From the NCBI GenBank assembly GCA_012976225.1, contig JAAVVG010000001.1:992001-1056000 (forward strand): DNA of 64,000 nucleotides, read 5' to 3'. This document shows positions 1 through 9,785 of the stretch, one piece after another; positions within the stretch are counted from its first letter, which is position 1; each line of letters opens with the position of its first letter. Made by a program: the position numbers and the translations under genes. The notes under the pieces were generated by a model, which worked only from the letters and a program-made list of their open reading frames with translations, ran no database searches and was not told where the DNA came from. Source of the stretch: Golubevia sp. BC0850 (lineage: Eukaryota; Basidiomycota; Exobasidiomycetes; Golubeviales; Golubeviaceae).

Positions 1-154
1 GAGAGTTGGCGAATATCGACAGACAGAATTCAAAAAAGCAACCAACGAAGGTTTCCTATTGACACCGGAAGACTTTGTGAATGACTACACGTTTCCCTCT
101 GTTAAAATTCTACTCTGTTAAGATTCTACTACCCATCCCACCCGTCCTGGTTTC

Positions 155-1427
155 CTACGAAGTGTCCATCTTTTCACTTTCAACTTCTGGCTGCGTCGAA
201 GACTTTCCAACATTAAGAACGTCTGTTGAGGAAAGAAGGAGGCAAAGATATGAGTTTGAGCAAACAAATTTTCAACAGAGGCCTGAACAACAGACGTAAG
301 ATCGTTCTAAGATTTTGCAGTCTCTTACTCACCTTCCTGTACAATCATCTGTCTAATCTCCTCCTTTGTGAACCTGGTAGTTCCTCTGGCGAAGCCGTAT
401 TTCTGTTCCTTCTGACCTCTCTGATTTGGAGTCTGATAGTTACGCATATATTCTGAACCTTTAGCTGTGATAACACAGACATCGACATTTGAACCTGAAC
501 CTAAATCGTTGAAGATACCAGATTGGATTGCGTTCGAGACGATTTCGATTGCTGCTTCACGCTGAGAAGAAGAAGAGTAAAGATCGACAGGGTGAATAAT
601 CGATCAGATTAGTGTTCTGTCAGATTTAGAATGAGCGAAGCTTGGTAGATGGAAGAGCCAGAGGAGAGATCGAACTTCCTCTTCCTCCTCCCTCTATGCC
701 ATCCATCGAGGAGCCTTCCTTTCCCTACGAGGATACCCAGATGGACATTCGATTACGGTACTCACAGTCATATCCTTTTCCCAACCAGATTCAAAGACTG
801 CCATTGCAGCCAAACTACCACTTCCCATGGTGACGTATGGTAGCTTATCTGTAGATCCATGAGGAGCCACAGTGAAGAGATGAGGACCAGAAGCGTCGAA
901 TCCTCCCAAGACCAAAGCAGCTCCAATTTGACCTTGATATCTAAAGGAAATTACAAAGCAGAAGGAAGGTTCCCAATCAGCGTCTTCAACTCCCACTTCA
1001 TCTCGATCACATCAAGATAGAGTCCACCTCATCTTACTCACTGGAACAATCTCTGTTTCAACATGGTCATAGCAGTAGCGACTCTTGGAGGTCTACCAGT
1101 ACTCAATTCATGCAATTGTAGATTACTGCTGATCAATTGAGTTACGAACTCTGTATCAGCAGCCGTTCCAGCCCCACAACATCTAATGAAAGGAGAAAGG
1201 TAATGAATCTTTTCACAATTCTTATCCGCTACGATTGGACCTTCAGTTGCTCTGGTATCTGCACCTAAAACGATCCCATCTTTGAAGATGCAACCAACGA
1301 TTGTGGTACCAGTTGAGGTAGCTTTTGGTAAAGATGAACCTTTGGTGGTTAAGAAGGAGTTACGTGGATGAGATGAGAAATCGAAACCTGAATGAGATGG
1401 TTCACCTAAAGCTAATGAAGTTGCCAT
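155..1427 (-). CDS. PUP1: 20S proteasome subunit beta-2 (trypsin-like catalytic subunit)
   Basis: Encodes a catalytic beta subunit of the 20S proteasome, which degrades ubiquitinated proteins in nucleus and cytosol. Four exons read cleanly: 1042-1427, 766-940, 333-561 and 155-222, giving 285 residues. The propeptide ends in the sequence STGTTIVG; Thr41 would become the mature N-terminal nucleophile, with Asp57 (GADTRATEG) and Lys73 (NCEKIHY) at the positions of catalytic D17 and K33. [11 protein letters not shown] and [10 protein letters not shown] near the C-terminus are typical of beta-2 (PSMB7/Pup1). All donors are GTGAGT-type. It is head to head with the NDP kinase gene, 140 bp apart. The identity is firm. 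Confidence 0.95.
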
Positions 1428-1567
1428 GACTTGATGATTGGAAGATTGAAGGATTTAAAGGTTGAATTAAAGAAGTTTATGAAGGATTGGCTGGCTGACG
1501 AGGACATGGACGGTGGTCATCAAATATCCAAGGCTTCCTCTCCTTCCAACCCACCTTCCACCCAAAA

Positions 1568-2736
1568 ATGTTCTCTCGTGCCGCTTTCTCTGCTGGACGC
1601 TCAGCTGTTCGTCAATTCTCGACTTCCGCTTCCAACTCAGCTCCCCGTTTGACAAAGGCAGCTGTAGGTGCAGCAGGAGCTGGTCTCGCTCTAGGCGCTG
1701 CTTTCACCTCTCCAGTCCTTCTGCAAGGCCCAAAGACTATCGGTGAGTCATTCGTAAAATAGTTGAAATTTGAGCACGTTATCGATGTGCAGTGTAGCGT
1801 CTTGGAGAATGAATCTGAAGCCAGTCAGTACTGACTCTCCTTCTCGAATTTCTTCCTGTCTCCTCCAGCTGGTGAGGCTGGAACTGATACCGAAAGAGCT
1901 TTCTACCTCTGCAAGCCAGATGCAGTCTCTCGCCAAATGGTTCACAAGATGATCCAAGCTTTTGAGGAACGTGGTTACAAGGTGAGATATCAGAGAGAAA
2001 GCTAGCTGAAGAAGTGGGTGGAGGAGGACACTCAACGGGAAGAGAGGATGTTCTATGAGCTGGAAAGCAGTGAGCTGTTTCGACAGATGTCAATCAGTGT
2101 TTAGAGATCCGGAAGTCGGGGAGAGAGTCCAAACAAGGGGTGAAGATCCAAGCTCCCACAACGCTCAAGCCATCCTATCTATTTGTTTCCTTCAGCTAGT
2201 AGCCATCAAGTCAGTCGTACCAAGCAAACAGCTAGCTGAGGAACATTACAAAGATCTTTCAAAGAAGCCTTTCTTCGCTTCTCTAGTCAAATACGTGAGT
2301 CTCAACAAGGATCTGTCCAGTAGGATCGATCTCTGACTCTGAGCCTTGCTTTTCCTTATGACTCTTTCAGATCACCTGTGGTGTTCCCGTGATCGCTATG
2401 GTCTTTGAAGGAAAGGATGTCATTAAACAGGGCCGTAGAATCTTAGGAGCCACCAATCCTTCTGAATCTGATCCAGGAAGTTTGAGAGGAAAGTATTGGT
2501 AAGTAGGAGTTCGCACATACTACCGTCGTATTCAGGTGGAGAGCTTCATGAAACAAAATCGCTGATCCTCACCACTTTCTTCAACGCTTTCTCTCAGTGT
2601 CTCCATCGGCCGTAACGCCTTCCACGGATCTGATTCTCACGAGTCAGCCACCGCTGAAATCGGGTTGTGGTTCAGTCCATCTGAGTTGGCTACCTACGAG
2701 ACCGCTCAATGGCCTTGGGTCATGGCTGACAACTAA
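1568..2736 (+). CDS. Nucleoside diphosphate kinase with mitochondrial-type N-terminus
   Basis: Transfers phosphate between NTPs and NDPs through a phosphohistidine. The kinase core starts near [13 protein letters not shown] and runs through [46 protein letters not shown] and the active-site motif [10 protein letters not shown], whose His is the catalytic residue; it ends WVMADN. Five exons: exon 1 ends at the donor near 1742, exon 2 restarts after CCTCCAG near 1871, exon 3 after CCTTCAG near 2195, with two more to the stop at 2734-2736. The first about 55 residues are extra to the core: an Arg/Ser-rich presequence followed by a hydrophobic Ala/Gly stretch and LLQGPKTI. This suggests a mitochondrial, perhaps membrane-anchored form; that targeting is inferred. 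Confidence 0.92.
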
Positions 2737-3346
2737 TTGTTGCATCGATGTTGTAATCCAGCCATGTAAGGCTTATTTGCCACACTCTCCTTTAGAAATG
2801 AAAGTACTTTACTCTTTGAAGAAACCGACCTGCGGGAACCAGTGATCGAGCGGTGAAACATGGACTAGAAAATCTTAAGAAGACCGGTCCAACCCAGTAC
2901 GAACTGACAAGACGGATGAAGAAGTCGAGGTAAGAAGTGCACGACCTTGAAGACCCTACGAATCAAAATCTGTACTTGTCTTGCAGTCATCTACGCTCTG
3001 TCATGCAATCCCACAGAATCCAAATCGTTTCCCTCAGCATGTCTATACTTGATTTCAATGGCTTGAATTGATCCATCATTGTTTTCACTCATGAGAATCT
3101 CAACTAAGACCGCATTAAGTAGAAGACTTCGAGTTGAAGTTTGGGTAAAGAAAAAGATGAGGGCGTGAAGCGAGTACAGCACAAAGCGTTACCAGAGGCG
3201 TTAGAGATGAAGCAAGTGACATTGATTGGGGTTGTTTTTGTTGAGATTTTAATTATTTACGTTGATTGTACACTGAGAGAACTGAGAGAAGGTTTTTGAC
3301 AGAGGAGAACAAACATAGAGAAAAGGAGAAGAGGATTTCATCGCTT
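2737..3346. other. Convergent intergenic region, no gene seen
   Basis: This is the space between the 3' ends of the NDP kinase (+) and the hexose transporter (-). It presumably holds both 3' UTRs and termination signals. Short open frames here have no start context, splice logic or family resemblance. I see no RNA gene. Confidence 0.6.
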
Positions 3347-5817
3347 TCAAGCCTTTGAGACATCTTTATTCGACCTTCCAGTTGATGGTTTCCAGGAGGC
3401 GGATTTCCAAGGTTTCACTCTAGATTCGTAGAGTTCGTCCACTTGCTCCAAAGTAAGACCTTTTACTTCGACGATAAGGAAGTAGACATAGAAGAATGAG
3501 AAGACGAGGATGGCTCCGAAGATCAACACTGAAGGGGTGAGAGAAGTCGAAAAGAGATGAAAAAAGTCGAGGTAAGAATTGGGTTCTCAAAAATCGCCTT
3601 CCATTTCGCTTTAATACTCACTGATGAATGAATCATACTGTTCGGCGATATCAGGAGAGAACCAAGCTGTGAAGGAAAAGAAAAAGGGATCGTTCAGTCA
3701 GCAAAGATGCAATCTCGAAGGAAGGAGAGGGCAACTCACCAAGCATGAAATTCCAGAACCAATTGGAAGCACTCCCCAATGAGATACTCTTTGCACGAAC
3801 GTGTTGAGGGAAAGATTCTCCGAGGTAGACCCATGGAGTTGGACCCCAGAAGCATGAGAAGAAGACTAGATGAATGACAGCGAAGGCACTGTTTGCGTCG
3901 AAGAGAGAAGGAGAGACTCAGTAAAGTTGGCAAGCGAGGCAACATCTCTTCATTCACCTCAACTCACACGAAGGCGTTACCAGCCATGCTCTCGCTTGAA
4001 TTAGGTGTTTGTCCGTCTGGAGCCAATCCGTAGCGTCCGACGAAAGCGACGATGAAGGCACAAGTGGCGCATCCAACACTTCCGATGAGAAGAGATTTAC
4101 GACGTCCAACCTTTTCGATGGTGATCAAGGCTGGGAAAGTAGCGACCCAAGAGACGGCCCCTAGAATGAATTGAATTTGGTAGGAGTTGAGGGCGATGTT
4201 GGCTTTCTTGAAGAAGGTAGGTCCGTAGTCTATTGAGAAATGAAGAGAACGGAAGAGGAAAAAAAGGGATGTCAGAAGGGACAGCAAAGCGGAGGAAAGG
4301 AAGTCTCGATCGAAGCTTTCGAGCAGGCAAGACTCACAGTAGTAGAAGTTCTGACCATTGAGCTGTTGCATGGTTTGAAGCATCATTCCGTGAATGGTTC
4401 GCTTCCAGACTTGACCTTCGGTTGAGAAACAAAGGGCGTAGGCGGTGAGGTAGTTGCGTCCAGCGAAAGCTCTTGCTTCAGCGTCGATTCCTTCTTGCAT
4501 CTCGGCGAGTTCACCTTCTAGATCGTAGTCTCCTCTTGGTCCAGCTGGGGTATCGATGAGTTCAGTTCCACGCATGACTGACATGATCGATCTGGCTTGA
4601 TCTGGGTGACCAGTTTGAAGTTTGTAACGTGGACTCTCAGGGAGGAAAACGATGATGGCGATGAGCATAGCTCCCCAAGCGACTTGAAGTCCGACTGGGA
4701 TTCTCCAAGATCCAGATCCGTCCATTGGAGCAGTAGCCCAGCAGACTCCGTAAGATAGAACGATTCCGCCTGTGAAAGAAGAAAAGGTCGAATCAGCGAC
4801 TGGTCTTAAGGTCTACTTTGTGTACCAAACCGAACGAGCGCCATCAGAGAGATGGATCCGAAGGGAGGAGATGGCGCACTCAAGGTCTAACGAGACTCAT
4901 CAATTTCAATCCTAAAAGCAACTCACTTATGATCATGAGTTGGTAGACCGAAATCATAGTTCCTCTGACGTGCTTAGGAGCGGTCTCTCCAAGGTAAAGT
5001 GGACACAATCCTGATAGAGCACCAACTCCTAGTCCAGCGACCAATCTTCCTACTAGAAGCTGAGCGATAGCTCTTTCAGAAGCGGTTTGAATGATAGCAC
5101 CGACCAAGTAGAAGGCAGACCAGACGATCATAGAGGGACGACGACCGAAGAAATCGGAAATGGGAGCTTGAAAAAGAGCTCCAAAGAAGGTTCCAGCTCC
5201 AAGTAAGGCAGTGATCTGGAGGGAGTAGGAAGATAGAAAAGTCAGACGCAAGGATCAGTTAAGCTTTTTTGACTGTAGAGCAAATCGATCGCAGTCTCTG
5301 ATCTCAGGGAAGTGGAAGAACCAAAGAAACGTTCCAAAATAACTTACTTGGCCCTGTTGCCCCGAGGTCAAAACATAGCCAGCTGCTGTAGCACCTGCAT
5401 CACCAGGAGTGTAGTTACCGAATCTGTTGATGAAATCCTTGAAGAGGGAAAGGAAAGGGGAACGCATGTCCGAATTTAGTCTCCTGTCTTTTTCTCGCCC
5501 ATCTCTCCTCTTTTCCAAAACTCACAGGCATGATCAGACATCCTGCTACATACCCAACATCGTAACCTGTCGAAGAAAAGAAAAAAATTGGGAATGAGAG
5601 GGTCAGTGATCGTGCAACTCTCTCGAACCCCCCGCAAAACCGAGCTACTCTACTCACCGAAGAGGAAACCTCCAATAGCAATGGCGAGCGCCAAAGTCTT
5701 TGCTCTCGTTGTCATAGCAGATGGTGGTAAGTGAGCCACTTCTGCAGGAGCGTCCATCGTCTTGGTGTGAAGACCGACTTCCTTCTTCATCTCATCATCA
5801 GAGCCGTGAGACGACAT
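3347..5817 (-). CDS. MFS sugar (hexose) transporter
   Basis: A plasma-membrane sugar:H+ symporter of the major facilitator superfamily, about 560 residues in about eight exons. Family marks appear in order: FGYDVGY in TM1, the loop motif [28 protein letters not shown], the sugar signature PESPRY after TM6, [17 protein letters not shown] in TM7, [24 protein letters not shown], and [16 protein letters not shown] in place of the usual PETKG box. I chose the ATG at 5815-5817 (MSSHGSDDE) because a TATA-like box lies about 100 bp upstream; an in-frame ATG at 5911-5913 is too close to that box. The intron at 4230-4337 is 108 nt with no stop in the coding frame. Hexose is the likely substrate, but the exact sugar cannot be told. 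Confidence 0.92.
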
Positions 5818-5914
5818 TGAGTTAGTTAGTTGAGGTAGTGTTGAGGTGTCGAGGGAAAGAGAAGAGAAGAGTTGTGAGGGGAAAGATTGAGGGATTTTGT
5901 GGGGGAAGGTCATC

Positions 5915-5922
5915 CTTTTATA
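5915..5922 (-). promoter_or_regulatory. TATA box of the hexose transporter
   Basis: TATAAAAG on the minus strand, about 98-105 bp upstream of the chosen ATG at 5817. Similar boxes at the same distance precede three other genes in this window. Confidence 0.6.
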
Positions 5923-6343
5923 GCTTTTCTTGGAGTTAAAGCGTCACGGCGAAGTCTGTCCTTCCCGAATTGGCGGAAAGGCTCCTCTTCAGTTGTTCCG
6001 GTGGTGTCCATTGCCCTGATGGCCTGATCGACCTGATCGTCATTTTACAGATTTTTTACTGCAAGAACTGAGGAGAAAGCGCCCCGAAGGAAAGACCACC
6101 CACATGGCCATGGGGTCTGGTCGGCCTTGATTCGCGCATCCCGAACCCTCTGCCCAAGATTCAGCCTCCCCCTCACTTTAAGCATGTTAAACCCCTGGCC
6201 TGACTGAGGTTATCTTTTGCTTTCCAGTTGTTTTGAGCTGTTCGAATCGGAGGAATTGAATGAGGCATCGGAGGAGATCCTTCCTTTGCCAGTTTGCCAC
6301 TCGCCTCCTCGCCTTCTTTTCTTTCCAACCCAACAACCCGAAA
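5923..6343. other. Divergent promoter region (hexose transporter / mitoribosomal protein)
   Basis: Upstream sequence shared by the transporter (-) and the L51/S25-type gene (+). Apart from the TATA box recorded separately, I recognise no defined site. An alternative ATG for the plus-strand gene lies at 6260. Confidence 0.5.
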
Positions 6344-7022
6344 ATGGCATCAGTTCGCAAGGTCTCGAATCTGACGAAAGTGATCACCAATTTAGAATCT
6401 GGACTAGGTTCAGTGTCTCTACCATCCCTCAAGAGCATCCATCTTCAAACAAGGGAGAGGAATTCTTCTCCTGGCCTCAGGTGCGTTCCTTCTATCCATC
6501 TACTTCATCATGATCTCTCATCTAACGCCACTTCTGTTTGATCCCGCAGAGCCTTCAAGAAGCAGGTTCTTCCAAGATTGGCCTTCTCCAATCCAGGCTT
6601 AAAGGTGCAGGTCGACTATTTGAAGTCACCACCTACCAAGACGAGGAGAGCTAAAATGTCACACGAGGATAGGGAGAAGCTATCTCACGATGGCGAGAAG
6701 GGTGCTGAATCATTGCAGGCTGATTTCTGTGAGTTTGTTCCAAGAGCTGCAGGGGTGTATATGGAGAACATGGAGAGGGAGATGAGGAAGACAGCTTGCT
6801 CCAAGTACATAGCCAGAAGCATCTGCCAAAGCGTCAAGACTCATCGACTCTAGTTGAACATCAAATCTGAATTCATATTCTATTTCTATCATTGTCCTAG
6901 TCAATATGCCCAGTCGAACGATCCCAGTGACAAGCAAGTCCGTCTCTCAAATCGCAAAAGAACTTCTCGATCTATCCCATCAATCTCAAGACCTCAGCTC
7001 CAGCTCGTCAAATTCAACTTAA
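6344..7022 (+). CDS. Mitochondrial ribosomal protein, L51/S25/CI-B8 fold (Mrp49/mS25-like)
   Basis: A small basic protein (about 145 residues) of the thioredoxin-like L51/S25/CI-B8 family, probably a mitoribosomal subunit. Three exons: MASVRKVSNLTK to SSPGLR, then AFKKQVLPRLAFSNPGLKVQV onward, then FFNMPSRTIPVTSKSVSQIA to the stop at 7022. The LPRLAFSNPGLKV block matches the conserved strand 'lPrl.f.NP.l...' of the family, and the last exon is its C-terminal helix. The ATG at 6344 is preferred. An in-frame ATG at 6260 would add 28 residues rich in Arg and Phe (MRHRRRSFLCQFATRLL), which looks like a mitochondrial presequence, so that start is possible. Assignment to mL61 rather than mS25 or NDUFA2 is uncertain. 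Confidence 0.62.
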
Positions 7023-7175
7023 GCTGAACCAATTCAGCTTCTAAAATATTTTTCATCGTAGAAGAAGTCAGCCCAACCCTGTCAAGCTAGCTCTCGACTT
7101 CTCATCAATTTGTAAAAATACATTCCAAAGAATCTACACCCTCTCTGTACAACTATACAAGCAGCTACAAATTCT

Positions 7176-8306
7176 TTAATCAGCTTTCTCCTTTTCTTTT
7201 TTTGTCTTCTCCTTTCTTTCCCTACCGATCTCAGCAAGAGACTGAGAGACCCTCTTTGAAGCTTCCTTCACTGTTTCGATGTTCCTCTCTCCTCCCAGTT
7301 CCACTCTCCTCCACCAACCTGACGGGGCCGTGAATCTATCAGGGTGATAAAGTCTTAAAGCCAGTCTGTGTAATTCCGGGCCTTCTTCAGTTGAAGAATG
7401 AGAGAACAAGAACTGTTCGATGCTTGATTTAGAAAGGGAAAGAGGCTGGATTGCTGTAGCTGGAAGAGTTGGCCAAGGTAAATTAGAGAAGAAGATTGGA
7501 CTCTTGATTGTGGATTCTCTAAGTTCCTTCCATTTTGTATGAAAGTCGCTTCTTGCTTTTAGGAAAAATTCTTTCTCCGTCTTCTTGATGGCTTCTTGCT
7601 GTTTCTTCTTTTTGGCAGCTCGTCTTTCAGCTTTGGCTTTCGCCTCAGCTGCAGCAGCTTTCTCTCGAGCAGCTTTGGCCTTTTCCATTTCTTCGATTTC
7701 TTTTCCGTGTGACCTTTGCCACATTCCCTCTGAGAGAAAAAGGAGGGCAAGAGAGAGAAATGTCAGCTCGAAAATTTTCCGCTTTTCAATCTGTTGCCAT
7801 ATCGATTTGTGGTTCTCTGACTTACTTCTAATCGCTTCTGCATATTCTTCTTCGTCCATCTCCTCCAGTCTAACTGGTGCAGGACCTTTGTTGCGCCATC
7901 TCTTCGGAATTGTCTCTTCGAATTCTCTTTCCCTCTCTCTATCTCTCCTCGAGAAATGTCTCTGCATCTCATTTTCCCAAGCCAGATCATCAGCATCCAC
8001 ATCTCCCATTCCAGCAGGATATCTCCCAAACTCAGACCCAGCGAAGTCTTCAGAAGCTAGGTGATCCAATTTTTCCTTCCATTCTCGTTCGTCTTTAGCT
8101 TGAGCTTCTGCTCTCTCGGCTCTCAGAAGGTCGTCTCCGAAGATTGGATTTGGTATCCGATGAGAGTGAGACTTGGAGCTCTTCCTTTCGTCCTTGCGGC
8201 TTGACTCGCCTCGTGAAGATGAGGATGGAGAACGGTTGCGACTTTTCTTGGAATTTTTCTCTCTTTCTTTTCCAGAGGACTTGCGTTTCTCTTTAAGCTC
8301 GTCCAT
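7176..8306 (-). CDS. NFKBIL1-like coiled-coil protein
   Basis: Resembles the fungal NF-kappa-B inhibitor-like 1 family, whose role is unclear (nuclear, linked to splicing in animals). The N-terminus is Lys/Ser/Arg-rich (RKSSGKEREKNSKKSRNRS), followed by PIFGDDLLRAERAEAQ, FGRYPAGMG, a charged stretch with DREREREFEE, RLEEMDEEEYAEAIR, a long Ala/Lys/Glu helix, then WHTKWKELRE-like sequence and LALRLYHPDRFTAPSGW. The HPD there recalls the DnaJ-like end of the family. One intron, 7730-7825 (96 nt, donor GTAAGT), is in frame and stop-free, so the gene can be misread as one exon; spliced, the protein is 344 residues. The ATG at 8304-8306 is the first in frame. Confidence 0.72.
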   Translation of the reverse strand: MDELKEKRKSSGKEREKNSKKSRNRSPSSSSRGESSRKDERKSSKSHSHRIPNPIFGDDLLRAERAEAQAKDEREWKEKLDHLASEDFAGSEFGRYPAGMGDVDADDLAWENEMQRHFSRRDREREREFEETIPKRWRNKGPAPVRLEEMDEEEYAEAIRSKSENHKSIWQQIEKRKIFELTFLSLALLFLSEGMWQRSHGKEIEEMEKAKAAREKAAAAEAKAKAERRAAKKKKQQEAIKKTEKEFFLKARSDFHTKWKELRESTIKSPIFFSNLPWPTLPATAIQPLSLSKSSIEQFLFSHSSTEEGPELHRLALRLYHPDRFTAPSGWWRRVELGGERNIETVKEASKRVSQSLAEIGRERKEKTKKEKEKAD

Positions 8307-8616
8307 CCATCAGCTTGAGGATTCTGAGTATTTGGGGAATCGGAAGGAACGGTGGCGTTTGACTTGAGTTGATAAAGGACGAAGGATCGAGTTTCTGGAG
8401 ACGAGGGCTTGGATCGAAGAGGCGGAAATGTTCGAACCGTCTTGTTCGCCAGAGAAGTTTCAACTCTAGCGGACACAAACTGACAGCTGATACTTTGACT
8501 AGAATCAGGAGTGACTAGTGGCTCGCAGTGCTCTGGAGTTGTCTAGAAATACGAGACATCTATTGCATACATCGTCTGCAGAATACAAATCTTTCCAGTT
8601 CCCACATAAGCTTCGC
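8307..8616. other. Intergenic region upstream of the NFKBIL1-like gene
   Basis: Promoter side of the NFKBIL1-like gene and 3' side of the small secreted protein gene, both on the minus strand. No recognisable element. Confidence 0.5.
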
Positions 8617-9239
8617 TTATAGATTACAATCAGGTCTGTTGTAGTAGCCTTCGTAGAAAATAGGTGCTGAATAGAATGTGTGAGTGACGGCCCCAGAATC
8701 TGAATACTGAAATAAGAAGGCAGTGTAGTTCCCGCAGTTGGTATTGAAATCAGGGGTCAGCTTGACGCTGTTGGGGTTGTTGATGGTCAAAGTCGATCTC
8801 CAGCTAGTAATATTAGATGAGAAATGAAATTGTACAGTCAGAACAGAGAGAAAGAGACAAGTCAGTTAACAGAGCAAGGTTCGAGGGGTTCCCTTCAAAC
8901 AGAAGTAAGTCCTACCTCATGGCTCCCACTTCCTCTCGAATCTTAAACTTAAACTCACTCTGAACTGAAAATAGAGTCCGGGATCTTATCGCCCTTAGCC
9001 ATTCCAATGGAAATTGCTCCATTGCAGCTGGCTCCGTGACCGGTGTAGAATTCAGAGCTCAAAACGTCACCTTCGTTGATGTGAGTTGTTTCTGTAGTAG
9101 AGAGTGCAGTCCCATTGACCGAGATGGTAGTGGGAAGGAGGGAGGAGCATTCGTAGTCTCTCTTGATGGGAACTGAGGCTGCCAACGAGGAGGCTGCTAG
9201 AAGAGAGAGGGTGGCGACAGAAGTGATCGAGGAGAGCAT
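8617..9239 (-). CDS. Small secreted protein with signal peptide and Kex2 site
   Basis: An extracellular or wall-associated protein of about 160 residues with no recognised domain. The N-terminus MLSSITSVATLSLLAASSLA is a clear signal peptide, followed by SVPIKR, a dibasic Kex2-type cleavage site, and then the mature part starting DYECSS. One intron: exon 1 ends in DSIFSS with donor GTGAGT, and exon 2 (about 8617-8805) starts WRSTLTINNPNS and ends YYNRPDCNL. Four mature cysteines (YECSS, ASCNG, TNCGN, PDCNL) could form two disulfides, and NGT and NYT are N-glycosylation sequons. The ATG at 9239 is the first in frame and follows a TATA-like box by about 100 bp. Effector or cell-surface roles are only guesses. 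Confidence 0.82.
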
Positions 9240-9785
9240 GATGGTCTTGCGTTTAAGATGAAAGATGAGGAGAAGAAAAGGGAGTAAGAGACAAGAATGA
9301 GAAGATTGTTGTGGGAGCAAGAAAGGCAAGAGAGACACCCTTTTATTTAAACCATCTAGGATTTCTGCAGCATCTGTTTTCCGACGACTAGCCGGCTTCA
9401 CCTGACTCCCAGTCCGCTACGAAGCATCAAAGACAATGGAAATCCGAGTCTAAAAGCAAATGAAAACACGGACAAAGACCTACTGGTGGAAGGTCCGTAG
9501 ACCTTAAAAGTGGCCAAAAGGGGTGGACAGAGAAGCGAGGAGACGGGAACGTCGCTTTACCGCCATGCAGACCCCCACTCCCTAGTCCTTGAACTGAAGC
9601 ACTGAAAATTCCGCACTACTACGTAAGCATGATAGGATAGAAGGCACAGATGTCTGAAGTCCTGAGCCCGCGGCAGAGGGCCTTGACGGAAAAGGGAGGC
9701 TCGATTACGCTCGATGAAACTGCTACGATTACAAGATGACATGTGAGAGAAACTGCAGGCGGAGAGGCAAACGAAAATACAGAGA
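9240..9785. other. Promoter region of the small secreted protein gene
   Basis: 546 bp between the secreted protein start and the PAN2 stop, both minus strand. It contains the TATA-like box at 9340-9351 and otherwise nothing I can name. Open frames on either strand here lack coding character. Confidence 0.5.
9340..9351 (-). promoter_or_regulatory. TATA-like box of the small secreted protein gene
   Basis: TTTAAATAAAAG on the minus strand, about 101-112 bp upstream of the ATG at 9239. Spacing matches the TATA box of the hexose transporter. Confidence 0.5.

Noticed and set aside
5610-5640. Another GGTTCGA-like T-arm word on the minus strand
   Set aside because: Inside an intron of the hexose transporter without cloverleaf partners.
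7585-8064. A 159-codon plus-strand frame rich in Ala, Ser and Cys
   Set aside because: It is the antisense of the Ala/Lys/Glu coiled coil of the NFKBIL1-like gene, a usual artefact of repetitive codons.
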